Shown here: one piece after another, positions 1 through 11,870 of the stretch | How positions within the stretch are numbered: the first letter of the stretch is position 1 | How the letters are laid out: each line of letters begins with the position of its first letter | Origin: Allodiplogaster sudhausi | Taxonomy: Eukaryota; Nematoda; Chromadorea; Rhabditida; Diplogasteridae | Assembly (NCBI GenBank): GCA_945643635.1 | Contig: CALZFC010000006.1 | Span: forward strand, 5,611,001 to 5,675,000 | Direction: 5' to 3' | Length of the DNA: 64,000 nucleotides | Made by a program: the position numbers and the translations under genes | Notes under the pieces: generated by a model | Databases searched by the model: none | What the model was told of the DNA's origin: nothing | Seen by the model: only the letters and a program-made list of their open reading frames with translations

Positions 1-609
1 TAAATCAATTTATGAGTCGATAAAGTTAGCAAATGTCGTGAAACTGTTAATTTAAGCGGTTTTTCCGAGAATATCATAAAAAAAGAATCCGTTCGGGAAT
101 TTTATTATGATATTCGTTATCTACTCATCAAGAGCTTTCGAATGGTATATAGCTCATCTCATAACCTCGGTGGAAGCCGAGACCATTCCCTTGTGAGCAA
201 AATTATGTTTTCCGATGTTTGGTCTAATTAGTGGTACAAATTAATATTTTTATTTTTATTAACTCTTTTAAATAATAAATTATTGTTTTCTGTTTCTTTA
301 TCTTTGTCTCTCTTTCTCTTTGCAAGCATGTCAGGAATAAATTTCGCATTTTGTGGTTGCAGATAACCTCCGGATTATTTATATTTATTTATATATAATG
401 ATTTCATAGACAAGTTTATAATCATTCTAGAGAAAGCATGATCGAGAATATCGAGAGCCAAATTCCAGTAGACCCAACCAGTGCAAAAGTGATTTAAATC
501 CTCAAAAAAGTTGGACGTAATTAAGGATAAATTGACTCGTCAAATTGTTATCGTAGGAAGTCGAGCAGGAAACGGCACTGTCAAATTAGAGAAAAAATGA
601 GATTAGAAA

Positions 610-690
610 AAGAACAAGAGAGAGAGAGTAAGGAGAGAAAGGGCTAGAAAGGAAAAGAAGAAAGAGAGACAGAGAAAGACAGAGAGATTC
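610..690. repeat. GA-rich purine tract
   Basis: Imperfect (GA)n low-complexity tract. Its paralogue in copy B is at about 13690-13930 and has expanded about threefold. Confidence 0.8.
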
Positions 691-1061
691 TCTATGTGAC
701 AACAAATGCATATACAGACACATGCATATCCAATAATTGCTTACATGTGTACAATTCAAATGCTTATATCTGGCTGTTTATGCGGTTTTTCAAGTATTTT
801 CTCTGTGAAAAGAAGCGAGACGAGTCTGCTTCGAGGAATCTGATTGTGAGAAGAATCAATATTCTCAAGAGAAATAAAAAAAATCGATCAATAGATCAAT
901 CCGAGACTAGAGATGTGTAGCATTCTTAGTCTGATAGTGCTGCATCGTAATACTATCTCCGCTATTTGTAGAAGAAGAGAACTAATAAATGAGCTGGCCC
1001 ATGTCTCCAGGTATTCATCGTCGCCCTCGTCGACCTCGCCTATTCCTTCCATCTTGTCATA

Positions 1062-1133
1062 TCAGATTTCCGGCGACTTGTCCTGTAGACTTCGCTTCAC
1101 GAACGAGAAAGAATCGGTGGCATTCGGGACCAT
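1062..1133 (-). pseudogene. Relic first exon, copy A of a small gene family
   Basis: On the minus strand, a TTTACTGCAG acceptor is followed closely by an ATG opening a short GC-rich frame (begins MVPNATDSFSFVKRS) that ends in TGA. The frame after the stop stays open and acidic (begins MEGIGEVDEGDDEY). The same block sits at 14290-14363 with similar residues but a one-base frame change. A more intact exon lies in the equivalent place at 11547-11627. I do not recognise the product. Conservation of this island, while the flanks have drifted, suggests it was coding. Confidence 0.4.
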
Positions 1134-2034
1134 ACGAATAGAGTCTGCAGTAAATTCAATATTTCAATGATATTCCTTTGTGAGCATTTTAGGAGCTATT
1201 TCATAAGCGCTTCTTCTACATACACAATATTTATGAATAGTAATAATTTTTCACATGTGAAAAACTGTTTCAAAGTGCACTTAATCAAATTAGTAACTAA
1301 AAAGAGCTTGAAAGTCAAACAGACAATAGTAGTAGGGTTTCTCTGAATTACATTCTCTTCTGGTTTTTGTATTGCTTAAATTTCTCAGAAACGTAATCTT
1401 CATGTTATCGCTTTATTATTTTCCTCGCTCAGGTTAATAATAATATTCATTGCATCGTGTCATGTAATGTGTAGATTCGAATGCATGTAAAAGATAATAA
1501 TGTTCAACACGAGCATAATCACTATGGCTAGTGAGAGCATTATAGGTCATGAAAACTAGCCAGCTCATGAAAACCACGGATGCTCGATGGTGCATCGGAG
1601 AGAACAGCTGGAAAATAAAATGAATTTTGTTCAGATGTTTGTTCTAAGAAGTTGCTCAATTATTATTTATTTATTAATCCGTTTAACTAATACATAATTT
1701 TCTAACATTTGATATGTTTTTTTCATCTTATTATTGGTGCATAAGGCGTTCGAGTACCTTCACCAAACGACATCTTAAAAGAGAAAATGTCTTATGTGGC
1801 GGTGGGTCTACTTGTCTTTATACATTTATTCAGTTTATTCGTTTGCAGAATGTAACGTTTATTTAATTCTATTTATTTCGTTATATTTTGGCATATTATT
1901 CCATTAGAATTCATTTAATCTCATGGTTAATTGTACTTGGTAAAGGATACTCAGCAGAATCAATTTGAATTTTCCCTAAATTTGTAGTCGCCTTTCTCTA
2001 AATCACATGTGCCCCCTCTTCCTCTCTTCTCTCT

Positions 2035-2135
2035 CTCTCTATCTCTCTGTCTCGTCAGCAACCTGTTTTGAAAAGAACTTCGATTAATGTACATAACCTG
2101 GTGGTTAACCGCGCGACAGTTTCATATCTAGTTTC
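2035..2135. repeat. Recurrent block after a CT tract (1 of 4)
   Basis: A block of about 75 bp (AACCTGGTGGTT, then CGCGACAGTTTCATATC) follows a CT-rich tract. Related blocks, also after CT tracts, are at about 2725-2810, 11880-11945 and 15183-15260. No open frame is shared. The role is unknown. Confidence 0.6.
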
Positions 2136-2139
2136 AATA

Positions 2140-2697
2140 ATGGTATTCTGTTAGGAAGCGAATACTGTTAACCAATCTCACTAATATGTAGCGGCTGCCA
2201 AATATTATTATGAAGATAGTTGGTGCATCATTTTGGTAGTTATTATTCCCTTGTAAAAATTTATAGTGCATAAACATCTCGAAAAAATGATAGTACGCTA
2301 CGGATCATTATGATGAATTTCAGAGGGAGAGATTGTTTTTTACATTTTCGTTTTCTCAAAATAATTAACGGGCAAGATAATTCGAGTAGTAATTGTGCTC
2401 CTAGCGGATGGTGACATCATTCATCGTTATGATAAAGCTCAGAGTGACAGACAGTCTAATTGGCATTTTCGTTTGCTCAACTTCCTTGACGCGCAAGATA
2501 CATAATTCGTGTGCCTCGTATTGTGCGAGTAGGTCTGGGAGAAATTATTATCATAATCTTTTTACGGCTAGTAGCCAACGGTAGTCAACAAATTGTTCTT
2601 CTTTTTAGATATTTGTTGCAAAAGTAAATTGTATTTTATACTTTTATAGATATGTATGTAATCAATAGCCTATATCCCTTTGCATCTCTTTGCCTTT

Positions 2698-2728
<31 letters not shown>

Positions 2729-3740
2729 TTGCCAACTGTTCTGAAGAGAACTTCCGTTAATTTGCATAACTTAGTTATTTTCGGACGCGTGACAGTTTTA
2801 TATCTTGTTTGTATTTTCCATTGTCTTTTCTTCAAGGAGTCTTTTAACACAATTAGTCTTATTGGTTAGCTATTTTCACTACAATGAAAAGGTAGATATA
2901 AATGTTTAGTTTGGTAATTGGGGGAGGAAATATACAGTAGTCAAAAAAAGTATGATGACACTCTTAATGAGATGCCAAATTTCAGCTCGATTAAGATGCT
3001 GCAAAGTTTCGTCTTCTTAAATTCCTCGTTCTCCTTTTCTTGTAAAGTGCCTTGTAAAGTGTGACTCGTGATAAGCAGGTTTGGGAGATGTTTTTTAAAG
3101 GCTTTTTATGACCAGATTTTCAGATGGGATCATCACGTGCCGACTTGTTGAAAACATAAATCTTATTAGATTTTTTCTTTCATTTTGTATTTTAGATTTG
3201 AATATCTTATACCTAAGTTTCACTTAATATCAAATTTCGAGATATTTTGTTGGTTGTCATTAAAATGGCCACTGCTTTATTTCTCACTACGGGTGGGCAC
3301 TTACTACCACGACACTTTCCGGGTGCCAAGGATGCTCAAAGAGGCTTGAACATGCCTTTTTCTAAAGGGAGACCGTTCCAATACGCATTGAAACAAAGCA
3401 TTTGTGTCTATCTGATAACTTTCAAGGACAAGAAGCCAAAAGAAGCTTTGTTTTCGCCAGATGGCTTAATTTTTTGCGTAGACTTTCGATACTTTCTCCC
3501 GAACAGTTCTTTTTTTTAATACAAAATGTTAGCCACCTTCTCATAATCTTACATAAGCTGTGAACAAGATTCATACAAGTTTGCATTATAGCCGTTTGAT
3601 TAGAATTCACTCCTGATCTACGCCTTCTATCGTTTCATATATTCCATCTTTGCGTGCTTTGGAATAAAGCGCCTTTCATGATATTGCAAACAGTTCTGTG
3701 ATAATCTACAGTCAGCCTGGTGGGATAAATGGGCTGAGAT
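2140..3740. other. Non-coding stretch unique to copy A
   Basis: AT-rich DNA missing from copy B. It holds a degenerate direct duplication (about 2300-2390 and 2420-2520, both with GATAA/GCAAGATA motifs), a CT tract at 2690-2730 and the second copy of the recurrent block. I see no convincing exon; the short frame at 3247-3519 has no splice or start context. Confidence 0.5.
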
Positions 3741-4328
3741 AGAGCAGACGAAAAGGGTCAAGTGAAAATGTTATATGGGCGTGTCTTGCAGTAGGAGATG
3801 TTTAAATATCCAGGTGATAATGGTAAAAGACTCGCGGTAAATGTGACAGCCACGCATATGTCTTCACCTATGTACATACATCTCAATCTAGTAGGCAAAT
3901 TGGACTTTAGAAATTAGTTGCTTTGTTACAGCTGCATTTCAATCAAGATGAGTGAACTATGTATTTAGAAGCTACACTTTCTCTATAGTTTCTATTACAG
4001 AAGTTGAGACGCAAGCTACTATATTGCTGAACATGCAGCTGATAGTTGTAAAAGACTCGAGGTAACTGTGACAATCACGCCAACGTTTTAACTGGCATTT
4101 CACTCAATTACGCATGGAACTTTACCAATTTTATGCTTATGCTTTACTTATTGTTAGACAACACAGGCTTCTTAATTTGATTTTCTTACAACTTCTAAAA
4201 GACCAACAATCTCCATCGTATGTCATATCCACGTTCTTGATGACCTTAAAATATATCAAGGACATAGTTAACTTCATAATTCTTTATCCTCTTTTGTGGT
4301 GTAAAATTAAAAATTGTTCCAGGAAGAA

Positions 4329-4337
4329 TTTTTCAGA
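4329..4337 (+). other. Probable spliced-leader acceptor
   Basis: TTTTTCAG ends one base before the ATG of the receptor gene. In nematodes this spacing is typical of trans-splice sites. The paralogue at about 15832-15840 reads ATGTTCAG, so the polypyrimidine run is damaged there together with the start codon. Confidence 0.6.
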
Positions 4338-7026
4338 ATGCTTAGAGAGTGGCTGAGGTCGTTTAATAATCCTGCTGATTTCGTCACTACACCAGGTGCC
4401 GTGAATGTGACCTTGTTAAGTGAGGTATAAATGTAATGTAAGAAAATCGCTCAAGCTTTCTGGATTTATTATTGAACCTTTCCACATGCAATAAGATTAA
4501 TTATTCATCGAATACCTATCTCAATTAGGTGTTCATTGAATAATTCAAGAACAGTGACGATTGAGGTGTTTATCGCAGAAGTCTTCCGAGTCCATCCATC
4601 TCATCTCTGCAGTTCTGGCTGTATTCCTTCTGTGGAACAGTCTCAGTGCTGCTACATTCCATGGGCTTCTTCTTCGTGCACTTCTACAGTGGCCAGGCGG
4701 CTCCTGCGTGGAAGCGCTGTCTCAACTTTCGCTTGGTTGCTACTATTTTTGTTGCTTCGTACTATAATAACTAAAATATGAGGGACGTAAGAAACATATT
4801 CCTTTCAAGTAATTGTTTGGCAACAACAACAAAAACGCATTAAATTTGCTATCAAGATGCTTTCCAACCAACTGTTATTGCTGATAAGATAACGATTCCC
4901 AATAAAGAATCAAAGATTCTAAATCAGAGTCGATCTCACTTCCGAAAAGCGAAAGACTCTCAACGGTGAGCGAAGCATACGTTGCAGTTCTCGACGCTAA
5001 CCCTGGACGTCACCATTTTCTGGTTGACGATGCCCAAGTTCCTCTCACCACTTCCTTGCATGACCACCGCCGGCCTCCTCTCGGTGTGGCCGTTCAACTT
5101 CGATGCCGACACTCGACTCGTTGGCCATTTGTTATCATTTTATTTTGCTCTCAAACACATACATGCATACGTGCATTTTGCCATCGATTTCTTGCTCTCG
5201 TACCTCTCATGTTAGCTAGAATTGTTAACCTATTTTGAAGACGAACTACATTGAAATCTATGATAATCACCTGTTTTCTAGCTCATCATGTTCCCGACTC
5301 TCTCCATTTTCATTACTGGTTTCTTCCTTTGCTTCCTCTACAGGCATCAGGTCATTTTTAAAGCATTTCTTAAAATTGGTTAATCATCGAAGTTAATTCA
5401 TTTATTCAATACATAATTAAGATCTAACAACTTTAAGACACTAAAATCGACTATACAATAATGATCCGTGGAGGGATAAAATAAAAGAACGAAAAAGTAG
5501 TTGGCTAGCAATATCTATCATAGATGAATGAAGAGAGGTGTATTGTTGGATTTCCTCGACACTGTACAGGGGTTCGTGGTATTCAGACGGGGTACGCGAG
5601 GCTTCAAGTACATAGAGGGAAATGAAAATTGAACAGGAGAGGAAAGAAACCATTGAGGCACTCCTCCGGTTGCAGCCTGAAAAGGTCTTTAAACTTTGCA
5701 GAACGTTCAGCCTGAAGATGGCAGATGGCGTTTTAAGCGTGCAATCTGGATTGTCTATATCTTTATATTCGCCTTTCCTGCATTGAATGATGGCCACATC
5801 TATGTGTTTCTACTCGAGCGTGTCCAAGTCAAGGCATTCATCCTCGAGGTTAGATCTGGTTGGGGGGTCATACTTTATGCTTAAAAAGTGAAATAAAAAA
5901 AAATAAGAAGCAAATAAAACTTCTACTGCAGCGCGTACTTGTTGAAAATTCATCTCTTCTATTGACTGAACTGGAAGAGCAGACGAGCTGTTACTTCGTT
6001 CCCGTAATCGAACGTTGGACAAGTATGTTTCTTTGAAGAACATAGAAAGTTTATATGAATCATGACAAAATATTTCTAAATCATCTATGAAAAATCCATC
6101 AACATGGTGAATTGGTTTCTCTGCTTTAATTTTTTTTCCTTTCTGAAGCTGCGGAAGCAAGGGATAATACAAGGATAGAAGATGATATATATTAATTGAA
6201 AGAAACATATGATCTGCTCACACCTTGCGGGCATAATCTGTTTTTTTTTCTTTAATGAAAAATTATGTGCTCCGAAAATTCGTTGGCGAAAACGTGTAAT
6301 TCTGTCTTCTTGTAGGGGGAGGTTATCGGAAGTACCTTCCTCTTTGTTCCTGTGCTCGCGCTGCTCAGCTGGCACATCTTCTACACAGTCAACGCGGCCA
6401 TTCCCGGACGGATGAGTTCGAAAGCGAAAGAATACCATCGAATTATGACAAGGGCGCTCATTGCGCAGGTGATTCGTGTAATCTTTTGAAAAGAAAAGAT
6501 CAAAAGTCATGAACAGCAAATATGTATTATTATATAAAGCAATATTGCACTCTTTCATGTTAGGTCAAAGTGTTCTTTCCGCCTCCAAATTTCCGTCATG
6601 AAGTTTCAACGTATAATTCGATTCAATTGCTCATTGTCAGGCAATACTCCCGTTTTCCATGTACATTATTCCGCCGGCCACTCACGTTCTGGAGATCTCT
6701 GCAAACTCTGAAAACGACGGCGAGTGTCAATCAAGTGTTTTTATTTTATTTTTATTTTTGCACGTTCTGATTATATTTTAAAGATTAATGGTAAGCGCAG
6801 AATTTGGCAAACATTATGATTACTGCGGAATTATTACTCTCATTTTACAGTTGTCGATATATTGGCGCATCTGTGCTACTTCATAATGAATACGGGCCAT
6901 CTGATGGCGCTCTTCGCTTTCACGCCTTCCTATCGACGCCAGATCGTCGTGCTGTTCAAGAAGTACATACGGAGCTCGCCTGCGCCACTGAACATTGTCT
7001 CAGCTCACTCACAAATGACTCAATAA
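4338..7026 (+). CDS. SRH-like serpentine chemoreceptor (nine exons)
   Basis: Nematode seven-transmembrane receptor, expected in the plasma membrane of chemosensory neurons. Proposed exons: 4338-4424, 4613-4735, 4988-5170, 5282-5350, 5702-5848, 5932-6022, 6316-6468, 6641-6734 and 6851-7026, about 370 residues, close to the SRH family's usual 330-350. Marks seen: an N-terminal FVTTPG motif; TM2 with PKFLSPLP and AGLLS; a TM3 end of FLYRHQ; a cytoplasmic loop with many basic residues ending ALIAQ, followed by PFSMYIIPP; and a C-terminal TPSYRRQIVVLFKKY, the SRH-type end of TM7. Phases close at all junctions but one: exon 6 ends in phase 1 (A before GTATGT), while the only acceptor for exon 7 gives phase 0. 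Either a different donor is used (CCC before GTAATC at about 6000) or this gene is also damaged. SRI or STR membership is possible; the SRH assignment is from motif memory. Confidence 0.75.
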
Positions 7027-7956
7027 TAAGCACAGACTTGAGTTGTCTTTTGCCAATATCGATTGTCACTGCATATGGTCAGATGAAGCTTTTTTTCGTT
7101 ATGTAAAATTTCAAGGACATGCGATATTTAGCGTATTTTTCCAACTATTTCGATTTCACACCGAAATTCCAGAAACTTCATATATGTATATTATACATAA
7201 TATAGACATATATATATATTGAATATTATCTGATCTGTATCGATATCAGAAGCGTGCTAATAATATGCAATGATCTCTCAGTTTCTTTCAGCAGGTGATT
7301 TTCTTGCGAGGTAAGGTAACGTTTGTGTTGATGAAGGCTTAATCACGCTTCACACTACACTGACCAAGAACATTTATATGAGATCAATTCCTATATTTTT
7401 GCACATTATCATATCTCATTGAACATTTTGGCATTTGAAGCAGCGTTTGACACTTTTGTGTCACGACAGATGTCAAGTGAGGATTGTAAACGATTACTTA
7501 TCCCATTAAGATTTCATGCTACATATTTCAGCCGTTTCATATTTGTCCTACTTAGTGGAAATTCAAGACAAAAACCTAATTGGTTGCACACCTACCCTGA
7601 AAATATGTATCTAAAAAGCTTTTCAAAGCTTTATAAAATATAACAAAATGAGGTGACAACATTCGTAACATTTGTATTCATAGCATTTGCATGAAGGGGC
7701 GGGTGCATCTTAAGCAGGTCTATCAGTAATTTTTTTTTTTTAATATATTTTATTTTGTTATATTTATATATTTTATAGGTTGTTGTATATCATTTTCAGT
7801 GAGTCTGTTGAATCGGCGTCCACATTATAGTGGGAGATTTTAACACTTGATATCAAACAGGCTAGTAGATTCGGATATTGCTGTGAACAGGAACGAGCCT
7901 ACGGAAGAAAATATTATTATTTCTTTAGATATTCGTTGCAAAAATAAATTTAGATA
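7027..7956. other. Intergenic, AT-rich
   Basis: Downstream flank of the receptor gene, matching 22262-23470 with gaps. I see no gene. The frame at 7419-7643 is not preserved in copy B, so it is probably chance. Confidence 0.5.
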
Positions 7957-8324
7957 ACGTATTTTCTCTTTTAGAGCCCCCTGGGGTACTATTTTTCATT
8001 ACCCCTGCGAGAGGGGGGCACTATTAGAGGGGGGGGGGTTCTATTAGAGGGAGGGGAACCATTTTTCAATGTGATTGACTAAAAGTTTGATAACAACATT
8101 TTATGCTCAAAAACGAAGAATTTATAGCTCTACTTCAATGGAATCATCATTGGAATATCCGTTTACGGTAGATTTTGAATGAATTTGCAATCAGTTCATT
8201 GGGAAGAGCATCCCATACCTCAAGGATAGGTTCCAGGTACGTCTCTATTAGACAATAAGGGGGGCACTATTGCAAGGGGGGGGGGGTTCTAAAAGAGGGA
8301 GGGGCAGTAATAGAGAAAATACGG
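7957..8324. mobile_element. MITE, CCGTATTTTCTC family, copy 1
   Basis: 368-bp non-coding element with terminal inverted repeats (left ACGTATTTTCTCTT, right AATAGAGAAAATACGG) flanked by TA on both sides. Subterminal parts are G-rich blocks reading like GAGGGGGGCACTATTAGAGG. The middle (ATAACAACATTTT onwards) matches the second copy at 22575-23016 in inverted orientation. TA duplication and TIRs point to a Tc1/mariner-superfamily MITE. Confidence 0.75.
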
Positions 8325-8369
8325 TACACAGTAATTTTCAAATAAAGCAATGTTTTTATCATTAGGCAT

Positions 8370-8505
8370 TCTGACGGGTGTATCCCTCAAGCCTTTTATT
8401 CACTTCATTGGTGCACTGAATGATTGTAAAAGTGTATACATGGCATATGCGTAAGGTGAATGATCTCAAGATTACGACAATTTTCCAGTGGATGCGCTTG
8501 CATGC
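8370..8505. repeat. Dispersed non-coding repeat, paired with 28612-28750
   Basis: Shares blocks such as TTATCATTAGGCATTCTGAC and ACATGGCATATGCG with 28612-28750. In both places a purine tract follows (8524 and 28950). Confidence 0.65.
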
Positions 8506-8523
8506 TACGACAGTCACGGAGAA

Positions 8524-8688
8524 TCAAAGAAAGACGGAAGTGATTGGTGAAGCGAAGAGAGAGTGAGATAGAGTGCGGGAAAGAGAGAGAGAGATAGAGA
8601 GAGAGAGAGCGAGTGAGAGAATCGCCATAATCAAAGAAAGACGGAAGTGATTGGTGAAGCGAAGAGAGAGTGAGATAGAGTGCGGGAA

Positions 8689-8722
<34 letters not shown>

Positions 8723-8743
8723 CGAGTGAGAGAATCGCCATAA
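8524..8743. repeat. Tandem duplication of about 108-112 bp containing GA tracts
   Basis: Two near-identical units, the first at about 8524-8631 and the second at 8632-8743, each starting ATCAAAGAAAGACGGAAGTG and ending with a (GA)n tract and GAATCGCCATA. They differ mainly in the length of the GA run. Confidence 0.85.
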
Positions 8744-8901
8744 CTGTTTTGTATTTTTCTACCATAAATCAAATTCTCCTTCCCCTTTTTTTCTTTATTT
8801 TTCTTTGTAAACTACTAGGAGCTGTACCAAAATCGTTGCCTTATTTATCTCGCTCATTTCATAGACAATCAGTTCATGAAAAACCACATATGTACATATG
8901 T

Positions 8902-10494
8902 ACAGTACCGCCAAAAAGTCTGTCAACTTTTGGTATTTCGGGCATATTTTCCTTCATAGTGTACGAAAGTAAATGAAATTTTCAGGGTTGCTTCCTTATG
9001 CTGTCAGATCGTTAGTAACAAAATATTGGTTTCATTGATCCACAATAAAGATCGAAAAAAAAACCAATAACTCAAATCACGTGAGTTGCACATTTAGTAG
9101 TGCTGGATTAAATGGGTTATTGCTTCGATATTCGGGTAGCTTTTATTGGAGAAATGATTTAGATGGATTCTAAGACATATCTATGATCACTGTTTGGTCT
9201 AATCGATATTTAATCACATGCTTTTACATGCTTCTTGCCATCAGCTCGTGATCCATGCACTCGGCCTGAGATGCTGAAGGTTTAGGAGAATAAAATTAAT
9301 CATATACTGCTATGCTTATAGTAATAATGAGGTACATATATTCAGAGGTGATAAGCGAACAAATTCAGATGGTTGCTTGGCCTGTGGAAATTAGATTCTA
9401 ACTATTTATGCACACTTTGACTACCATTGTCAACTTTCGTCTGCAGCCAAGACATACTTAAAGTGCTACTGTGCAGTGGTCCGTGTTTCGAAAAGGGTTT
9501 CACTTGTCTATAATGGTTCTTTATAGACTTTTCTGTATTCTGCAGCCTTATTTCATTCATGGCTTCATGAGACCATAAGGGACAGACGATCATTTGAATG
9601 TACCCCGGCATTGAGTAGTGCAGTGTATTGATAGCCGTCTGTTATAGATCAATTACAACATTAAAATGGCTAAATTAAATTTAGACTATTGCAGAACACT
9701 CTGTTTTATAGATTAAAGTGATATTTGACTCTATCTAAAACTTCTCGGGATTATTTTCCTACCTTATACGGCACCGCACCACTTACGCCACGGTACATTC
9801 AAATTATCTACCCCTCCCTATGTAGGACTCATGAAGCCAGGCATGAAATAAAACTGCCAAAGATAGAAAAGAATATGAACTATCATTATAGGTAGGTAAA
9901 AGCGTTTTACAAACAACGACACCTGCACAGCATCACTTTTAGCACTTCAGAGTTGTGGACCGACCTTGACCGCGGAGATCAAAGTGTGTACAAATAGTTA
10001 GAATCTAATTTCCACAGGCTAAGCAACCATCTCAATTTGTTCGCTTATCACCTCTGAATATATGTACCTCATTATTACTATAAGCATGGCAGTACATGAT
10101 TAATTTTATTCTCCTGAACCTTCAGCATCTCAGGCCGAGTGCATGGATCACGAGCTGAAGGCAGGCAGCATGTAAAAGCATCTGATTAAATATCGATTTG
10201 ACCAAATACTTATCGCAGATATGTCTTAGAATCGATCTAAACCATTTCTCCAATAAAAGTTACCCGAATATCGAAGCAATAACCCAATTAATCCAGCACG
10301 CCTAAATGTGCAACTCACGTGATTTGAGTTATTGATTTTTTTCGGGCTCTATTGTGGATCAATCAAACCAATATTGTATTACTAAAGTTCTGACACCATA
10401 AAGAAGCAACCCTGAAAATGTCATTTACTTTCGTACACTATGAAGGAAAATATGCCCGAAATATCAAAAGTTGATAGACTTTTTGGCGGTACTG
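8902..10494. mobile_element. Tc1-like fold-back element without transposase
   Basis: Starts CAGTACCGCCAAAAAGTC and ends with the inverse of it, flanked by TA on both sides (8900-8901, 10495-10496). The terminus resembles that of Tc1 (CAGT...GCCAAAAAG). The inverted arms match closely for about 520 bp (8902-9424 against 9975-10494), and a weaker inverted match continues towards the centre near 9700. No transposase frame is visible. The element is a 1593-bp non-autonomous derivative. Confidence 0.85.
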
Positions 10495-11224
10495 TATGTT
10501 CGAAGGTGGATCTGCAGAACTGTTTGAAATTTTTTTGTTTTTTTTTGTTACCGATGTTTGTTCTAATTAGTTGCTTAAAAGAGGCTTAAACTCGGAAACT
10601 TCTAGCACGAAATGGTAGATCTTATAGTACGGTGCATTTTAGCAACGTGATCCTGGCAATTTGCCAAGATCTTTGCTTCGAAACCTTTTCTCTTAAAACA
10701 GGCGTTTGATAGGGCGATTTCAAAGCGGTTTTCGTCCGTTTGGTAAATCATGAATATGCCGGCATATATTTTACGGCCGAACGACGATATTTCACGCTTT
10801 TCGGTCATGATATGCTCGTCAATCCTATTTGGCCGTAATCTGGTCAGGGGACTAATGTTAAATTTAAAGTTCTGTATAAATCGCTAATATTTCCCTCACG
10901 ATCAGGCGACTCTTTTAAGATACAAATTACTTCTCTAACTTTTAGTTTATTAAATTGAATTTTTGCTGATGTTTTCGCAAGCTCAATCCGGACATATTCA
11001 CAGAATCATCCTTATGGCAAAAAAAATTGAGTTTTCGCCTCCTTTAAGTTATAATTAATTCTTTAAACGAATAAATTATTCTTTAACATTCAATATCTTT
11101 TATCATCTATTTATGTCTAAGATGTTTGAGCACCTTCATCAGAAACAACATCATCAACAGTGATCGCAAGAGTGAGAAACGCAGGAACTAGCACTAATCG
11201 TAAGCGGGCTTCTGCCTGTTAATT

Positions 11225-11350
11225 AAGAGAAAGAATGGGAGATGAGAGAAAGAGTGAGAGATAGAGAGAAAGAAAGAGAGCGAGAGAGAGAGAGAAAGAT
11301 TAAAAGAGAGAAAAGAGAAAAATTGAAAGAGAAAGAGAGAGAGAGAGAAA
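11225..11350. repeat. GA-rich purine tract
   Basis: Imperfect (GA)n tract in the third copy of the repeated segment. Confidence 0.8.
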
Positions 11351-11546
11351 TCTCTGCCAATAATTACCTTCATTTACTATAAAATACAAATGCATATGTA
11401 TGTCTGGCTGTACATGTGGTTTTTCTGGTATCATCTTTGTTAAATAATCGAGCCTAATATTTTTCGCCTTCATGCTCGAGTAGGGTTTATGGAAAATTTA
11501 TACACGAAAAAAATCTGACGGTTCATTTATAAGAAAAGCATCTTAC

Positions 11547-11627
11547 CTCCCGTGGCATTTCCATGAACTGGAAGATCTGCGGCGGATGCTCGGCCGAGGA
11601 GTCGCCGACGGTCGGCCCGTTCTGCAT
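11547..11627 (-). CDS. Isolated first exon of an unrecognised gene
   Basis: On the minus strand a GATCTCAG acceptor is followed, eight bases on, by an ATG opening 27 GC-rich codons (begins MQNGPTVGDSS, ends FMEMPRE), then a clean GTAAGA donor in phase 0. It occupies the same place as the relic exons at 1062-1133 and 14290-14363. I could not find the next exon downstream towards 10.6 kb; the frame at 10602-10808 (-) could belong to it, but no splice link is visible. The product is not recognised. Confidence 0.35.
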
Positions 11628-11769
11628 GGCGACACCTGAGATCGTCCCGCCGCGAGACGAGGAGACTTAGAGGCATCTGATTGTGGGCATATACAACGTT
11701 CTGAAGAAATCGTTCATATGTACATATGTAACCACAAACGCGATATGAGATATCGAGCGGCTCGTTATG

Positions 11770-11870
11770 GCTCTCTCTCTCTCTCTCCTTCCCTCTCTTT
11801 TTCTCTCTCTTTCTCTCTTTCTGATTTTCTCGCTCTCTCTCTCTCTCGTTCTCTCTCTCTCTCACTGGAA
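11770..11870. repeat. CT-rich tract
   Basis: Imperfect (CT)n tract, followed by the third copy of the recurrent 75-bp block (about 11880-11945). Confidence 0.8.

Larger units (their letters stand above)
200..7690. repeat. Segmental duplication, copy A
   Basis: This stretch aligns in the same orientation with about 12470-23480. Shared blocks include the purine tract and flanks (560-1560 with 13620-14720), the block at 2000-2130 with 15090-15260, the block at 3740-4100 with 15265-15610, the receptor gene (4320-7026 with 15825-22261) and its downstream flank (7400-7690 with 23180-23470). The copies differ by large indels: about 1.45 kb (2140-3740) is present only here, while the glucosylceramidase fragment, the MULE and one MITE are present only in copy B. 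Receptor exons are over 90% identical by eye; non-coding parts are much more diverged. Confidence 0.85.

Noticed and set aside
10602..10808. 68-codon minus-strand frame
   Set aside because: Composition looks plausible, but there is no splice or start context and no counterpart in the other segment copies; not called as a gene.
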